DNA of 64,000 bases from Carex sylvatica. Taxonomy: Eukaryota > Streptophyta > Magnoliopsida > Poales > Cyperaceae. The notes under the pieces are model-generated. The model was not told the origin of the DNA, made no database searches, and saw only the letters and a list, made by a program, of their open reading frames with translations. The translations under genes were made by a program, and so were the position numbers. Positions 11,746 through 25,494 of this stretch are shown here, one piece after another; within the stretch, counting starts at the first letter, position 1; every line of letters starts with the position of its first letter. The stretch spans positions 62,001 to 126,000 of the forward strand of contig CAXKVR010000107.1 of assembly GCA_964058845.1 (NCBI GenBank), read 5' to 3'.

Positions 11746-14700
11746 TCAAAGAACCCAGCCAAGCATGAAGTTGTTCTCTCCTCCATTGTTCCTTGGCATT
11801 GTAGCCTCAGGAGTAACAAACTGGTGATACCTAAAATTACAACAAAATAATTGTTTATTAGTGTATGCTTATTAATAGAAATTGGAACTTAATTAGGTGT
11901 GTTGTCTCGGTACCCAGTATCCACGGCCCTGGTAATTTTTTTTTTAAAAAGAACTTTTAAAAAGAGCCCGAATTTTTTATTTGTAGTATTTTAAAAAATT
12001 CAAAATTCAAAAGGTAGAACATGTCACACAAACTAGGTATGCATATGATATCTGTTGAGATTCAAGATTTTAAAAATTACATGCTATATTTGAATTTTGA
12101 ATTTTGGAAATGCTACAAATAAAAAATTTGGAAAATGAAATTCAAATCCACCGCAATTCAAATCCAGGTTTTTAGGATATAGATAGCTAGGTTAGGGGAA
12201 TAATTCTCTGGCTAAATTTCCCAACACTATAGGTACCTTACACATTCCAGGAAGGCATGCCATTCCATAGGTTTCGCCCTCCAGTCATACAAAATAAAAG
12301 TCTCAAATCACAACTAGGCCTTCCTATTTAAAATAAAGGTCTCAAATCTCAACTATATATATTATGGTTCAAATTTTGCAATATGAAATAAAAGTTCCAA
12401 TATTCAGATTTGTGTGGGGTGAGTACAAATTCAGGACCATTAATCAGTGGGTTATTGCAGAAACATTGAGAATTTGAGACAGCTTATGATGCTTGGACAC
12501 TGATTTCGGTATAATGCTTATATGAAACCTCAACTAAATTCAACTAGTCTAAGCAATAGAAAACTAAAGAAAAACATTGAACATATCAACTACACCAGCT
12601 ACTGTCAATTATGTAAGATTAAAGCATATTAAGCATATATAACAACATTGAATAATATATGATTGATATTATAAGTTGTGGCATGTAATAGATAGCATGA
12701 AATGATACCCATTTTAATTAAAAATCAATCTCCAATTTGTAATTGATTGTCTCCAAAGATTGCTGCTTTGATTTATTTACAGAAAATAAATCTTTACATT
12801 TATTTAAAGAAATAGTACAGGTTTTACCCGATTTGGAGTGTAGGTTCGCAATCCATGGAATTTGAGTGAGAAGCTTGAACCGGGAAACCGCCATCCGCCG
12901 TAACTATGGAATCTGGTGGTCCCCATGTACCTTGAATGGATCTTAAAGACCCAGCTCCTTCAGCATCAAGCTACATATAATTTAAGCAGGTAAATTAGGA
13001 ACTAAATATAATTATATAAATTATTGTTTTGTTTTAAAAATTGTTCTTAGTTTCTAGTAAAAGTACCCTGCTCTTGAGCTGCTTGTTTATCTCCCCAAGC
13101 TGACGCTCCTGTAGAGTATCAGTTTTAAGCACAGAAGTCAAATTAATAAGATTCGAAATGCAAAGTACAATACAGGTCCTGTTATAACACTATAAAATAT
13201 ATAAAGTTTGAGTATATATCTTCCTATACAAAAATATGAAAAGTATATATTCTCATAACTCTCCATTCCACACATTTTGACTTGACAATAATTAGGAAGA
13301 AGAACATAGTTGCTTTACTTTTACATTAAGGAAATAACATAATATCAGTGCAAAATATTAACAAAACGTTAATGATGTTAGCCTAATGATTGACTCAGAG
13401 ATAGCATTGGATGTTCTTTTGAAAATAGCAAAATAATAAATAAAAGATCAACATACCTTCCGGCGAAGTTCTTCAACTTGATCCATCATTATCTGGGTCT
13501 GTTTCAATATTGTTATGATGCATTAAAGATACAAATTTGATTTGAATTCTTCGAGAACATTAGAATGGTCTGTAGCAATAATTATTATTTCTATTGGAAA
13601 AAAAAAAAACTAAATTTGATTAGAAGGTTTTTGCTATTTTGGATAGTAGGCATGTATGCTTGGTAATTAAATCTGACAATAATACAACCTTACTAATCCA
13701 CATCTAGTATAAAGACCATTTTGACAAGGAGCCAATTAAGATTAAAGCATGATGCATGATAAATCATAACATACTACATTACCTAATTTAAAAAAAAATG
13801 TAAAATAATTATTAATATACTCTACAGAGAATATATATACAGTGGTACATAGTCTCACATCACAAGAGAAATTGTTATACGACATACCATAAAATACCTT
13901 TTTGTTCATAGGTTAGTAACCAACAGGTTTTTTTTGGTCTGAATCCGAATAGATTGCTAAAACAGCATCACCCAGTTAATATATGTGCATTAACCACTGA
14001 AATTAAAAGTGAAATAAGATTATACCTTCCTTTGTCTAGCTTGTGACAGAGCTGTTTCAAGTTGCCGCTCTAGTTGTTGTAGTTCTTTAACACTGAGAGG
14101 TCCGAGGTCTTCACCGAGCAAATTCCTTAAATTAATATTTTCATAAGCTACCTATTAGCAAAACTTTTGTAGGCATTGGAACATATTTCTTTGACTTAGA
14201 AATTAATTTGAACTTCATACAGATATTGTGTTTGAGTACAATTAATTAAGCATCTAGTCCAGTTCTAAAAATTTAGTAGTAGTAGCTAGATGGTTTTAAA
14301 ATAACTTGCCAAAGCCCTGGCATACAGAAGTTACAAAGAGATGGAGCTATGGCTCAAGCATGTTTAATTTTGTTTAATTTCAGATTTCCAAATGTACAGT
14401 TTTTATCAGTACTGGGGAGGGGCGAATAAGCTCAGTTGTAATCACCTATTGTTTCATTTCAATCAAACCACATGGCAGCTCCTGCCAGGTTATAAAAAAA
14501 TAAAAAAAAATAAAAAAAAATAAAAAAACTTGCCAAATAGAATAATATTAACTTAACTTTTCCAATCAATATACAAATAGGGCCTTGACCCTTATTTTTA
14601 CTCAAAAAAATAAAATAATAGTAACTTAGTGGTGAAGGCACTTGTTACTTAGATTTTCTTGTTATGCACAAATATAGAACTAATATATTAATGCAAAGTG

Positions 14701-17700
14701 TGAGAGAATTCTTCACATAGATGTTTTAATCAAGAAAATAATCATCAGTAGTAAAATCTCTTATTTATATTTTGAAATATACATTATAAGCCATCATTGG
14801 AGTAATGACTGTTCTATTAATAACCAGGAATAATGGTTCACAATTTGTCGTGTAAGCTATGATCGAAAAATACATTTTACTTGAGAAAAAAATAGTACTC
14901 TCTCAATTTCTCTTCAAAGGTAATGCATACCTCATGGTTTGTCAAAATTTAGCTCAATTTTTAATAAGTAAAATAATCATACTCTTATGTTTTATATTCA
15001 TATTATTGCAAAGTTGCAGATGTATATCGTTTTTTTTTTCCAACATTTAATTCGATATTCTTGCAAAATTATAGTTATATTGAATCAATCCACCAATATT
15101 CTTGCAAAAGTATATAAATTATATGTCCATGTTAAAATTTCAAGAAATCTCCTATCATTCAAATACAATTGTAAGATTTAATTGGATGATAGAAGTATAC
15201 ATTTGTTTAGGCCAAAATCTAATTGATGAAACATAACTGCATTATTGAAAGGTTTGATTTAATATGTGTGTGTGTGTGTGTGAATATTCTAGTACCCTGA
15301 GTCCACTACAATATGCATTGCAAAAAAATTCTTAACCCTTAATTTAAGCATGTGATACATCTTGAAATAATATATGAAATTAGATGCTTTCACTCACTAC
15401 ACTGCTGTTGAGTAACATATGTCCAATCAAATTGCTATAACTAAATTGTAGTTTTCATATGAAAATAAAAACTGACAAAATTTCACTCAAATTTATGTAC
15501 TGTTGCAGACACCATAGATTTTGGAAAGATCTTTCTGGTTATGTCTTCAATTTTTTCCAATTTTATTTTCAAATTATTAATTTTCCTTTTTCATTTTATG
15601 AATTGTTCTTAATTGATCTTTGGATGTAGGGACCTGAATGTAAAGCCTCAAAAGGCTTCCTCTAAATATAGTCAAACAAAGATGCACCTCTGAGTTCGTT
15701 GCAGATTCTCTAATTTGGCCTTCAGCTTTGACATTTCTTGATACCAGCTCTGCAAATTGAAAGAACACTAATTAGTGAATTAACACCAAAAGATCAACCA
15801 ATCCGAACATCTTAAAACTAGTGCTATGTTGCCAATTGCCAAGTAATGAAGCAAAAAATTGGTCAAATTTATTTTACACATACAACTTGAGCATCTTTGC
15901 ATGACACAAAATAGTTCATCACTTCTCCTTGGGTTTCTTTCGAAAATAGTCACATATAATTTTGTTGTGGAATATATGTATTTGGCTTCGTGCAGGAAAC
16001 AAAGAAAAATGAAACAAACTGTTGATGTCAGTTTGAATTGATTGTTTTCAATTAATATATGGAATTATAAAATTGAATTTTCTATATAAACCAATCAAGC
16101 ATCGCATTACATAAAACTAATTAAGATGACAAAAATATAAGCACTTTAATTATGTATGTTTTAAAAATTAATATTCATTGTCACAAAATGGCATTTCTAT
16201 TCTTCTTTCCTTTAGTTTTTGTTTCTCATGGGAGAAAAGGAGGGAAAAGTCCTGCCCTCATTGTACAGAGTGTGTTTTTACTAAGGAATAAGACTTGAAG
16301 TAAAAACAGCGAACATTCATTAGAGAAGCTAATATTCTTCAGCTAAAACTTACAAATTCTGTTCTTTTTTCTTTTGGAAAAGATAAATAATGCAAGATGC
16401 ACATATTAATAGCTGAGTCAAGGGAAACAAGTCAGTTATTGTGTAATCTTGTAATCTTGTACCTGTGTCTCACAAATTGCAGCTGTAGTACCATCTTGAG
16501 GGTTAAAACAGGTGCGCTGGTACCTCTCCAAAGTCTTGGGTATGCTATAAGAGAAATTAAAGGCAAATGTTCATACAACAAAATCAGGTAAACTTGGTAA
16601 TACTAATATCATAAAAGCATAATTGGTATCAAGAATCAACTAGTTATATATCATGCAATCATGAATCGGTGTACAGATATATGTTATGATGTGTTATTAA
16701 TTTTCTGCTGCAAAATTAATTATTCCAGATAATTCTTTGAAATGTTTGTTTATTGTATTATTTCATCTACAATTAGATGAATGTAAAGTTAAAAGGAAAT
16801 TTTAATGTTAAGATTATTTTCTTGTAACCTGAAAGAAGCTAATAAAGCTCTCCACAATTTCAAATATAAATAAAGCTTTTAAGGGATAATAGAAAAATGA
16901 AGCTACAAATTAGCATAACTTACAATCAGCAGTCCAAGATAAGTATATTATCAGATCAGTATACAATTAGGCATTTAGAAGGATAAGAGAGTTAGAGACA
17001 ACTAAATCTTCCCCAAAATATATAAAGAATTTTGAGAATTTTTTTTTCCTTATGAAAAGAATAACGATGATTAAAGGACTCTCTTTCAGAATTTTTGTTC
17101 ATATATAGTAGTTCCACTCCAGTTATGATCAGGCTTGGCTTGAGACAACTAAAGATAATTTATCTTGAGAAAAAAATAATAATAAGATAGAACATATTGA
17201 AAAAAGGAGCACCACTGTTTCATTAAGAAAGAGAGAGAGAAATTATGAAGAAGAAGCCAACTGAAGGAATTGCAGTTGCGCCATACAACAAAACAAAAGC
17301 TTGGTATTTATGAATTAAAAAGAAAACAACTTTACTTAAAACAAAGAGAAATCAGTCAACAAAAGTTAGCCTGAACTGAAGTGAGAGCACAATTAAAAAA
17401 GAAAGGGCAGTTCCTTCTTTTCTTGCATTTCCTCTTGCTTAGACATCAGGGGAGAGAGAGAGAGAGGGGATATTGAATAGTAAAACAAATAAGAGAAACA
17501 AAGATAAGGTTTGGGTTATAGATCAGAGGTGGTAAGAGATTCAGTATCTAATTGTGACCATACCAAAATCTAAATCTAGAGAGCTTAATTTAGAGGAGAG
17601 AGCCAAGGAAAAGACCCACAAAAAGTGAAGTTAGACATTACTAAAAGAACAAGACCTACACAATTCATCAACTCTCAAAATAAACAAAGAGGAAAAAAAT

Positions 17701-18438
17701 GAGAGAGCGTAAATCTTGAAAGAAAAAAGAGTTTGAAGCCTTGCTAACTTTTTGTTTAGACCAAACTTTACACATAAATGGAAAAAGAATAAACAAGAAT
17801 AGTTCTCCAGCCTAGGTACAATAATGGTAAACTAAATAACCATTAAAAATCAGTTGCCAAATGGAAGAAAAGATGCAACTATTTTAGATAAAACAGTACT
17901 CTCCTAGAAAAAATACACAAGTGTTGTAGCAAAGCTAAGAAATATAGAACAAGATCGTCAGAGATATATCATGACAAAAAACTTTACCTAGTTATCTACC
18001 AAACTAAACAAGCTACGAAAAACCACCAAAAAATTAAAATAAAATCACCTAAAAAGAGCAAACAAAAGATCTGACCATTTTAGATAAAACAGTAGTCTCG
18101 TTAGGGAAATACAGTACTTGAAACGAAAGCCAAAACAGTGCTTACAAGAAAAGAATTATTACAAGGTAAATATACCATGAAATCACAAAAGAGGAAAAGA
18201 AGTAGACCAATAGCTGAATTAATTTCTTTTGATTGGAAAAGAAAGAATTATCTTACCCAGCACTGCCAAACTCGTAAAGCTTGCCGCGGCTCGAGAAAAT
18301 TATGAGCGCCACCTCCGCATCGCAAAGAACGGAGAGCTCGTAGGCCTTCTTGAGGAGGCCGTTGCGGCGCTTCGAGAAGGTCACTTGACGGTTGATCTTA
18401 TTCTCGATGCGTTTCAGCTCAACTCTACCTCGCCCCAT
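11746..18438 (-). CDS. AGL6: AGL6-clade MIKC MADS-box transcription factor (8 exons, complete)
   Basis: Nuclear transcription factor of the AGL6 clade, which binds CArG boxes in MADS tetramers and acts in floral organ identity and meristem determinacy. Exons (minus strand): 18257-18438, 16463-16544, 15688-15749, 14026-14125, 13457-13498, 13067-13108, 12828-12970, 11746-11830; they total 738 bp, predicted 245 aa, and all junctions are GT-AG and in phase. MADS domain residues 1-60 start [29 protein letters not shown] and EFGSAG favour AGL6 over SEPALLATA. The I region runs to about 88 and the K domain from about 89 to 175 ([18 protein letters not shown]). The C-terminus has the AGL6 motifs [14 protein letters not shown] (about 209-222) and [10 protein letters not shown] at the end. 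Intron 1 is the longest (1.7 kb), often regulatory in this family. The start is the only ATG in frame with the MADS box. Same strand as the SOC1-like gene at 57-62 kb. Splice sites are predictions. Confidence 0.95.
11938..12155. repeat. Inverted repeat in the last AGL6 intron
   Basis: Left arm containing TTTTTTATTTGTAGTATTTT and AAAATTCAAAATTCAAA is matched by right-arm sequence TTTGAATTTTGAATTTT ... AAATGCTACAAATAAAAAA. The loop is about 60 bp (centred near 12045). A MITE-like insertion in intron 7 of the AGL6-like gene; no target duplication determined. Confidence 0.6.
14314..14526 (+). mobile_element. Candidate SINE in AGL6 intron 3
   Basis: A 213-bp segment ends in an A-rich tail of the form (ATAAAAAAA)n and is flanked by an exact 11-bp direct repeat AACTTGCCAAA (14303-14313 and 14527-14537). 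A-rich tail plus flanking duplication is the mark of a retroposed element. No clear tRNA-derived A and B boxes were seen, so it may be a 5'-truncated SINE or LINE tail. Confidence 0.6.
17449..17468. repeat. GA-rich tract in AGL6 intron 1
   Basis: A run of GAGAGAGAGAGAG lies in the first intron. GA repeats are binding sites for BASIC PENTACYSTEINE proteins and are common in regulatory first introns of MADS genes; regulatory use here is only inferred. Confidence 0.35.
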
Positions 18439-18560
18439 GATCGATCGATCTGACCTTCTCTTTTAATTCTCTCTTCTCTTATCTCTTCTAGATCTAGTGC
18501 ACTGTTTCTGTTGTGTGAAGCTGGAGAGGGTAGAAATAGAATATAATGAGCTGAGAAAGA
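18439..18560 (-). promoter_or_regulatory. Putative AGL6 core promoter and CT-rich leader
   Basis: Upstream of the ATG the sense strand is CT/AG-rich, as in many plant 5' UTRs. A TATA-like ATTATATTC lies about 105-110 bp upstream (18541-18548 on the plus strand). No transcription start can be proven from sequence. Confidence 0.35.
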
Positions 18561-21500
18561 ATATTATTTAGTGGAGACAGGAAAAGCACCAAGTACTGTA
18601 GCTCATATTAATTTTCTTCTCCCTCCAGCATTTAAATTAATTTGGAATAACTAATTAATTAGTGAGGATAATGGACATGGCGTATGAGCTAGCTAACACT
18701 CTGACAGACGTCCCTACTTGTTAAAATTGGAAAAAGGTTAATAAAAAATGTAAACTGGAAAATTTTAACTAAAATTGGATTGGTACAATGCAGTTGTTCT
18801 TCGTTTTGGGTCAAGCTCCCAAGCTGCTATTGGCTAAACCTAAATCATGGCAGTGGTCCAATGTTAAACTTTCACCTACTAGTCCCTTCTTTGGTCTCTG
18901 TTAACATCCTCTTACATTTCCTATTCGAACCCATGATCCTCTACAATTGTTAAACATCTAATTAATTTGGTGCGATAATAGTTGAGTGATCAGTACTTTC
19001 CATAGGGAGGAAGGCGGTACGATTGACATCATACTAAATTCGGAACCTTTCGGTCTGCTTCAAGATTCGTGTGCACTTGACCTACACGAATCTGGAAGCT
19101 GTCAGTGTAAATGTTGATGCAGATCAAACTACTCTTGCTGGGCAGCCATTGGACTGTCCCGGTTCCATTTTTTTGTTAATTATGTTTGTCATTCTGCAAA
19201 TTGATATTTAATAATTTTTAGTGATTATCAATTAAACAAACTATACTAATTATTTGTATAGATTTCGTAAAATAATTATTGTTGTAAGTATGTATTTTCA
19301 GTTAATGGATAGTACAATTATGGCAGCTAGCTTGATGTGTAATTGTTTTTTTACTTAGAAGAGGTGAACCACTGTAATTAGGCCATATTCTAATTCCCCC
19401 TCCTGCTCTTAGACTAGGTAGGTTCTTTACAACCCCACAATTAATTACGAATGGGAATATATTTTATTCCAAATTCTGTTGAGCAAAATAAAATTGACTT
19501 AACTTTGAGACCGAAGAATATATATATATTTATTAATTCAAACCCTTTTATTTCTGTAGAAAAACTCAATTGCATGCATTCCCCTTTTCATATATAGAAT
19601 CAGATGTATATCAACGAATTGGAATAAAGATGGATATAATCACAAAATAGAAGAATTTACATTCTTTTTATTTTAAAATGTTGGCGGATATATGAAAAAA
19701 GAAAATTCGACTTGCACTGCACAAAAAATATATCTTTGCTATGCATGTCCGAATTATATCCAAGGGCTAGAAGATGACAATTTAATAGCTTCATTGCGGA
19801 TACAATACTTATGTAAGAGTTAAGATCCCTTAATAAATAAAATTAATTGACAGTTTTAATTGAATATGTAGTTGTTAAAGCAAAGAACAAAATTATATAT
19901 ATTCTTGGACGTGGTTTTGGCAAAAGGGAGGCTTAGAATTGAAATTTAAATAACAGCAATCACATGAAAACAGCTAGATTAGTTTGATATTACAAGAAGT
20001 ATTAAAATGGTATTGTTAAGCATAGAAATAGACTAACTAATATAATTTTATACAATGAATAAGGATCAGTAAATGTATTGGTAAAATATTTAAATAATTT
20101 GATAAAAAAAATATGGATAAAATCTCATTATATTGCGTGATGTGCTGATGCTCCTACACCATAAAATGTTGGACGGGGACAATTACAATTAATTTAATTA
20201 AAAAAAAATATTGGAGGGGTATTAAAGTAAATCTATAAAAAAAATCCACAAGGTATATATTAATTGAAGGTTTATCTGTGATATCTGCCGAAAGAATTTA
20301 GGTCGGGCTCCTCCAAGCCCCCACATATATCATGATGCATGGGTCCCAAGTCTCAATTATCAGTTTATCACTATGGCCTATGGGCAATTCGGCAATAAGA
20401 GATTAAGAGTGGAAGATTAAGAGCTTAAGAAGTGTTAAGAAATTAATGTTCGGCTGTCTTAATCTATGAGTGAAAGCTAAGAAATTAAAGTTAAAGAAAG
20501 AGATAGAAGTGCCCTAATGTTCGGACAGAGGATTAAGATCAGAGCAAAAGAAGTTTAAAGGATGTAATCTTAATCCGTGTTCAAAAATTAGTGTTCAAAA
20601 AAATTAAGCGACTAAAGAAACTAAAGGAAACAGATTAATTTCATAAATATATACATGTAATTATCTATATATGCTCCTATATCATATCATATATGAGGAG
20701 GGATCCACTTACAACATTTGAAAGTTACAACATCTTACAAAAATTCAATTTTGCGATTTTCAAAGTCCAAAGAGTCGATCCAAACCATACAACATAATAT
20801 ATATATTAAAATATACTTGGAGGTCAAATTTTATATTTTTTTTGAATTTTTTTACTATTTATTATGTATTTTACAAAACTATTGTTTTTAGACAATTTTG
20901 GACCACTAAAAAATAACAGTTTTGTAAAATACATAATAAATAGTAAAAAAAAAAATGTAAAATTTGACCTCCAAACACATTTTAATATAGATATCATGTT
21001 GTACAGTTTGGATCGACTGTTTGGACTTTGAAAATCACAAAATCGAATTGTTGTAAGTTATTATAACTTTCAAATGTTGTAAGTTGATCCCTTCTCATCA
21101 TATATTTATGTGTGTGTACATTAATTATCTATATATGCTTCTATATCATATCATATATACATGTATAAAAAATGATGAGAATTAATCGATGTTGTTGAAC
21201 AATTCATAAAAAGGTTTGGAAATGGTCAAAGTTCAATAATAATTACCAGAAAATTGGTCATCTGTAAATTGCATTGTAAGCAACCAATTTATCAAACGAT
21301 GTCCATAAACTTTTATAACATATTTAATTAACTTGATGTGTGAAATATTGTTATAAAAAATATCATTTATGTTTGAATTCTTATTATCAAAGCAATAAAA
21401 AGACGTTGCTTGCCACCATGATCATTTAGTCAAACAATAAGTGCATATATGTTGGATTGTATGAGATTATGCGGAATGTAATTTAATTTACGAGTACAAG

Positions 21501-22870
21501 AACCTTAAGGTTAATTTAAAAGAACTTCTATTGATTATGAAACTGTGCTAATTAAATGAATGTTTGATTGTAACATGTGAATAGTTGTGGAAAATTTTAA
21601 ATTTCTTCAAAATATGTATACCCTATTCAAATTTTCATATATATATCAACATTGAATTTGCTAGAATCAAAACTAAATAAATTAAATAAAGATTGTGAAA
21701 ATTGTTCATATAAATTAAAAAATTTCTAAAAAAAATGCGCATGGAACTGATAAATTAAGGTAAAACATAAATACTAATTGAAGTATATATAAAGTATACT
21801 ATGTTTAATTTTCCGTCCTATTTTCGATATGTCTCGTCAAATAAGAATATATTCTTAATTAATTTTTCTATTATCTTATTTACTTAATGGCTGTGGAAAA
21901 GATAAATGATATTTGGTATGAGGGAAAAGATTCTTTGGTCTTACTTTATTTTTATTTTTCAACAACCAAATTTTTATTGAAAAACAAATATAATTTACGG
22001 ATAGATAAAAATGTTGTTTGGATGCATCTTGGAAAAATAAATCAAATAGATTGTAATATCCACGAAATTTTCATGGGATTCAATTCGACAAAGCAGGCCG
22101 GAAGAGAATTGTATCATCCGACATTTTTATTGGGTTACAATACAAAGAATTAATTAGCCTACGAATTATTGGAGAAACATTGATCTCTTGATGACAAATG
22201 GCTGCTCTATATTTTGCATCAAGTGCCACAATTCTATGTTTGATTGGCAATCAAAAGGTCTGCTATGTATATAAGTTGATTATGCTTTTTATTTAAGTTT
22301 TATGAAAATTGTTCATTCTTGTTGGATGATATATTTATTCGTCTGCGACATGCATGTATGTACTTTTTATGGGTATGCATGGGGTATTTGAAAGCAAAGA
22401 AACGAGTGTGTCTTCAGAAGTGAAAGATTGTCTCCAATGATATATGTTGGCAGTGCAAATTTTGGAGGAAAATGAACCCAAGAAATATCTGGTGTATATA
22501 TAGGTCTGAGTGTGTTTTTCATGTTTTCTTTATAGTTATTTTAGAAACCTGATGTAATAAGCACATTTACATTAATTTAAACTAATTGGTAGCATCTATC
22601 AAGGATTTCAAAAGAAAAGAAAAAAAAAAGACATGTATGTGTACTTTGTGTATGTATCATTTATTATTGCACATACAATATTTATAAAAAGAAACACAAA
22701 GAGCTCTCTAATTTCTCTCCCTATGAGATATATATAGTTCTCTAATTTCTTTCTACGGTTGTCATCTTTGGCCTTAATATATAAGATTTGGAGATTAGTT
22801 ATCAATGTTAATAGTTGTTAAATAAAATTTGGAGCTCTTTCTACGAGTACCCTTCTTTAATTTTTCAAGT
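18561..22870. other. AGL6 upstream intergenic region
   Basis: AT-rich DNA with one well-defined Mutator-like MITE (20695-21096) and no recognised gene. A purine-rich block at about 20395-20640 repeats imperfect GGATTAAGA / CTTAATC motifs. Open frames such as 21887-22153 show no family. Confidence 0.5.
20695..21096. mobile_element. Mutator-like foldback MITE with 9-bp target duplication
   Basis: A 402-bp hairpin starting GAGGAGGGATCCACTTAC and ending with the complement of GAGAAGGGATCAACTTAC. It is flanked by an exact 9-bp direct repeat ATCATATAT (20686-20694, 21097-21105). Nine-bp duplications and long terminal inverted repeats define Mutator-like elements. Arms pair over nearly the whole length, including GGAGGTCAAATTTTATATTT and its complement. 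Same family as 942-1225 and 38099-40889. Confidence 0.88.
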
Positions 22871-22887
22871 CACTAGTACAAAAAATT

Positions 22888-23112
22888 CTTTCACTGACTG
22901 TTCAAATACATCTACACCGACTGTTACAGTGGCGTCAGTAAAGCCAGCGCCAGTGAAGGTGACCTTTTACTGACTGTTTTTAAAGCGTCAGTGTTGGTAT
23001 TCAACAGTGGTGCTTTAAAAATAGTCGGTGTTGATGTTAAAAACGTCAGTATAGATATTAAAAATAGTCATTGTTTGCTCTATAACCGTCAGTATTGATA
23101 TAAAAATTCCGG
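22888..23112. repeat. Left subterminal repeat array of the CACTA element
   Basis: About eight copies in both orientations of a CACTGACTGTT / CGTCAGTGTTGG unit, alternating with AT-rich spacers. It matches the arrays at 26345-26450, 27235-27455 and 28245-28480. Confidence 0.8.
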
Positions 23113-24432
23113 CATGGTTCTGTTTATATTTGGGCTAGCCTCCATATTTTTGCTAGCCATATATTACTATTTAACATTTATTGACGTTAAAAAATTAATA
23201 TACCACAATCACAAACAAAAGACACCATATAAGTTAATTGCCATTCAAATTTATCCAAATTACATGCCATATATCCATAAAACACACAAAAGACACCAAA
23301 TTATCCAAGTTAATTGCCATCAAAAATCTATTTACTTGACTTAAATAGAAAATGCTTCTCTTTCTTGCAACCTATAACTAATATAAAGGATAGTACCACC
23401 CGAGAAGATATAACATCAATTGACGAGGCCTATTCAACGTAATCAACCTCACATTGCCACTTCACCTAGTACAACCTACGGATAGCAATTAGTGAAAATT
23501 AGAATCTGTGCCATTAAATTTAATATCACAATGATAAAGTGTATGACAAGAGTGTAGTATGACAATATACCGTAGAAGTGTATTCACTCCATGCAAACTC
23601 GCTCTACAAATTATTCTCAAATTAATGCAAGCTCACCCATTAAGCAAAATTATAAACATAAGCAATGTTATTTTAGCAATTGAAAAAAAACATATCTAAA
23701 GTAGGAAGAGAAGATTGAGATAGGTCAATGGAAAGAAAACCAACTCAGATCTGACTTTAGCTGCTGTCAGCCAATTTTTAAAAATTCATTCTGGACAATC
23801 TACAAAGCCAATTTTTTTTGTTATTTTTATAGAAATGTAAAGGAAAGTCTAAATACATGCTTGCCAAGTTTCAGGATTTTTGTAATTTTCTAACTATTTT
23901 TAACAGATGCTTGAATGCAGGGGCAGATTGGTAAAAGATGCAGAAAACAGCATTTTTTTGGAGATTCAGAAAGGAAACTTTAAAAATAGCTAGTAAATCA
24001 TAGAAAAATGCTATGAATGTAAAATTTAGATCTAAAGTGTGTGTTTTTGAGTCCTCTATCTGACTGTTCATGTGGATTTTTGGTTTGGACTTCTGATCAG
24101 CCTGCACTAGCTGATCTGTCACAGAAGATCATTTGAGATTTTTGAGGTACCAGTAGAATTTAAAGGGTCAAAATTTAAAGCATTTAGTGAACAAAAATAA
24201 TGAACTTACCATCTCATAGAGACATATTCAGTATAACGAGGCTCCAAGTAAAGTTCCATTGCTTAAATAAGAGTATAGTTCTCTTATTTAAATTCATACA
24301 GAAAGACTTTCGTAACCAATTACATCTACATGTTGGATAGTTAATAATATTTTAATATATTTGCAGGGAGTATCTAACCAACCTTAGACACATGAAACAG
24401 TAAATAATCTCTCGGTGTATAGTTTAAACAAT

Positions 24433-25318
24433 CTACATCCGGCGTTTATCTACCACAACTTCTGGAGTCTTCAGCATCTTCAATTTCTACAACATAAATT
24501 ATAAAATCAAAAATGAGCTTACCAGTAAGGAATGACAACAGCTAGTGAGAACAATATTTCATCGGCTTACTATAATAAACATAGACGAATCGTCAAAACC
24601 ATTATAAATATGTAAGGAATAGGTACCTCAGAATATTTCATCGGCTTACCCATCCTCCTCAAGCTGAATTCGCTCGAGGCATGCCTCAGAACTGAATCAC
24701 TGCATAAATACAAAATTTATTTGTTCTCTCAATAATATACAAAATTCTATTTGGAGTTTTATTCTACTATAGAAGTCATTAAAAAGTAACAAAATTAGTT
24801 TCCTGCACTAAGTCGAAGCACCAACTCCTTTTCTAACTGAAGTTTAACTCTTTAACTTCTCTAACACTTATCAACCTCCAAAAAACTCAAAAGTCTAATA
24901 CGTCTTCCTAAGGTAGCATGATGCAAAATAATTAGTACCTCGACAAGCAGATAGAACCGCCACAATTGGTAATTTAATTGCAAACATAATAATATATTAG
25001 GCCAATATACCTTTTGAACATCAAATTTAAGAGAGAAAGCACCTCCTGGTGTCTTTTTTTTTATTGAATCCTCCCAAGTGTCTAACATTATTTATCATTC
25101 TCATGTCTTCTTGAGAGAGCTTGGCTAGCTGAAATACATATATAATAGAGCAGAAAGAGTTAAAAACTTGAAATTGATTTAATGGCAGTATTCATGAATA
25201 AGAAGATAACTAGATAACCTGCATCAATTTTTCCCCTTTATCACCTTCAAACTTCTCCATATATGCTATTGCATAACTGTTCATGTGGATTAACAAACCT
25301 CATGTCATTTGGATTTTT
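24433..25318 (-). pseudogene. Captured SEC1/KEULE-like (SM protein) gene fragment
   Basis: Sec1/Munc18 proteins bind syntaxins and regulate vesicle fusion; plant KEULE does so in cytokinesis. Four exon-like blocks in the right order for the C-terminal part: 25219-25318 (frame ending in EKFEGDKGEKLMQ); 25011-25128 (LAKLSQEDMRMINNVRHLGG, then AFSLKFDVQK); 24650-24699 (DSVLRHASSEF ... MG); 24433-24486 (KLKML, then a TAG stop). These fit the plant SEC1 pattern FEGDKxxKLMQLAxLSxxDMxxI, FSLKFDxxK, DSVLRHASSDF and FITKLKML. Each block has plausible AG acceptor and GT donor edges. A one-base shift breaks the first block (near 25297) and another lies in the A run at about 25057-25065. The exons between 25011 and 24699 are hardly recognisable. 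It lies wholly inside the CACTA element, so transduplication is inferred. Family recognition is from recalled motifs, not a search. Confidence 0.72.
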
Positions 25319-25494
25319 CTGAAATTTATTACAACATTTCAAAGTTATAATTCTAAAAGGTAAAAAATACTGGTAAATAACCTTGCTGTCCCAGAATATG
25401 TCATTTATAAAATTACAAATTAAAAATAGATTTAAGTCTTCTAATTTTTTGAAACTTTTCCAGGATATAGATTGTGCTTTCCTGAAACTTTTGG

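Noticed and set aside
18229..18453. Plus-strand frame of 74 codons opposite the AGL6 MADS exon
   Set aside because: Antisense shadow of the conserved MADS box; the minus-strand reading has all the conserved residues.
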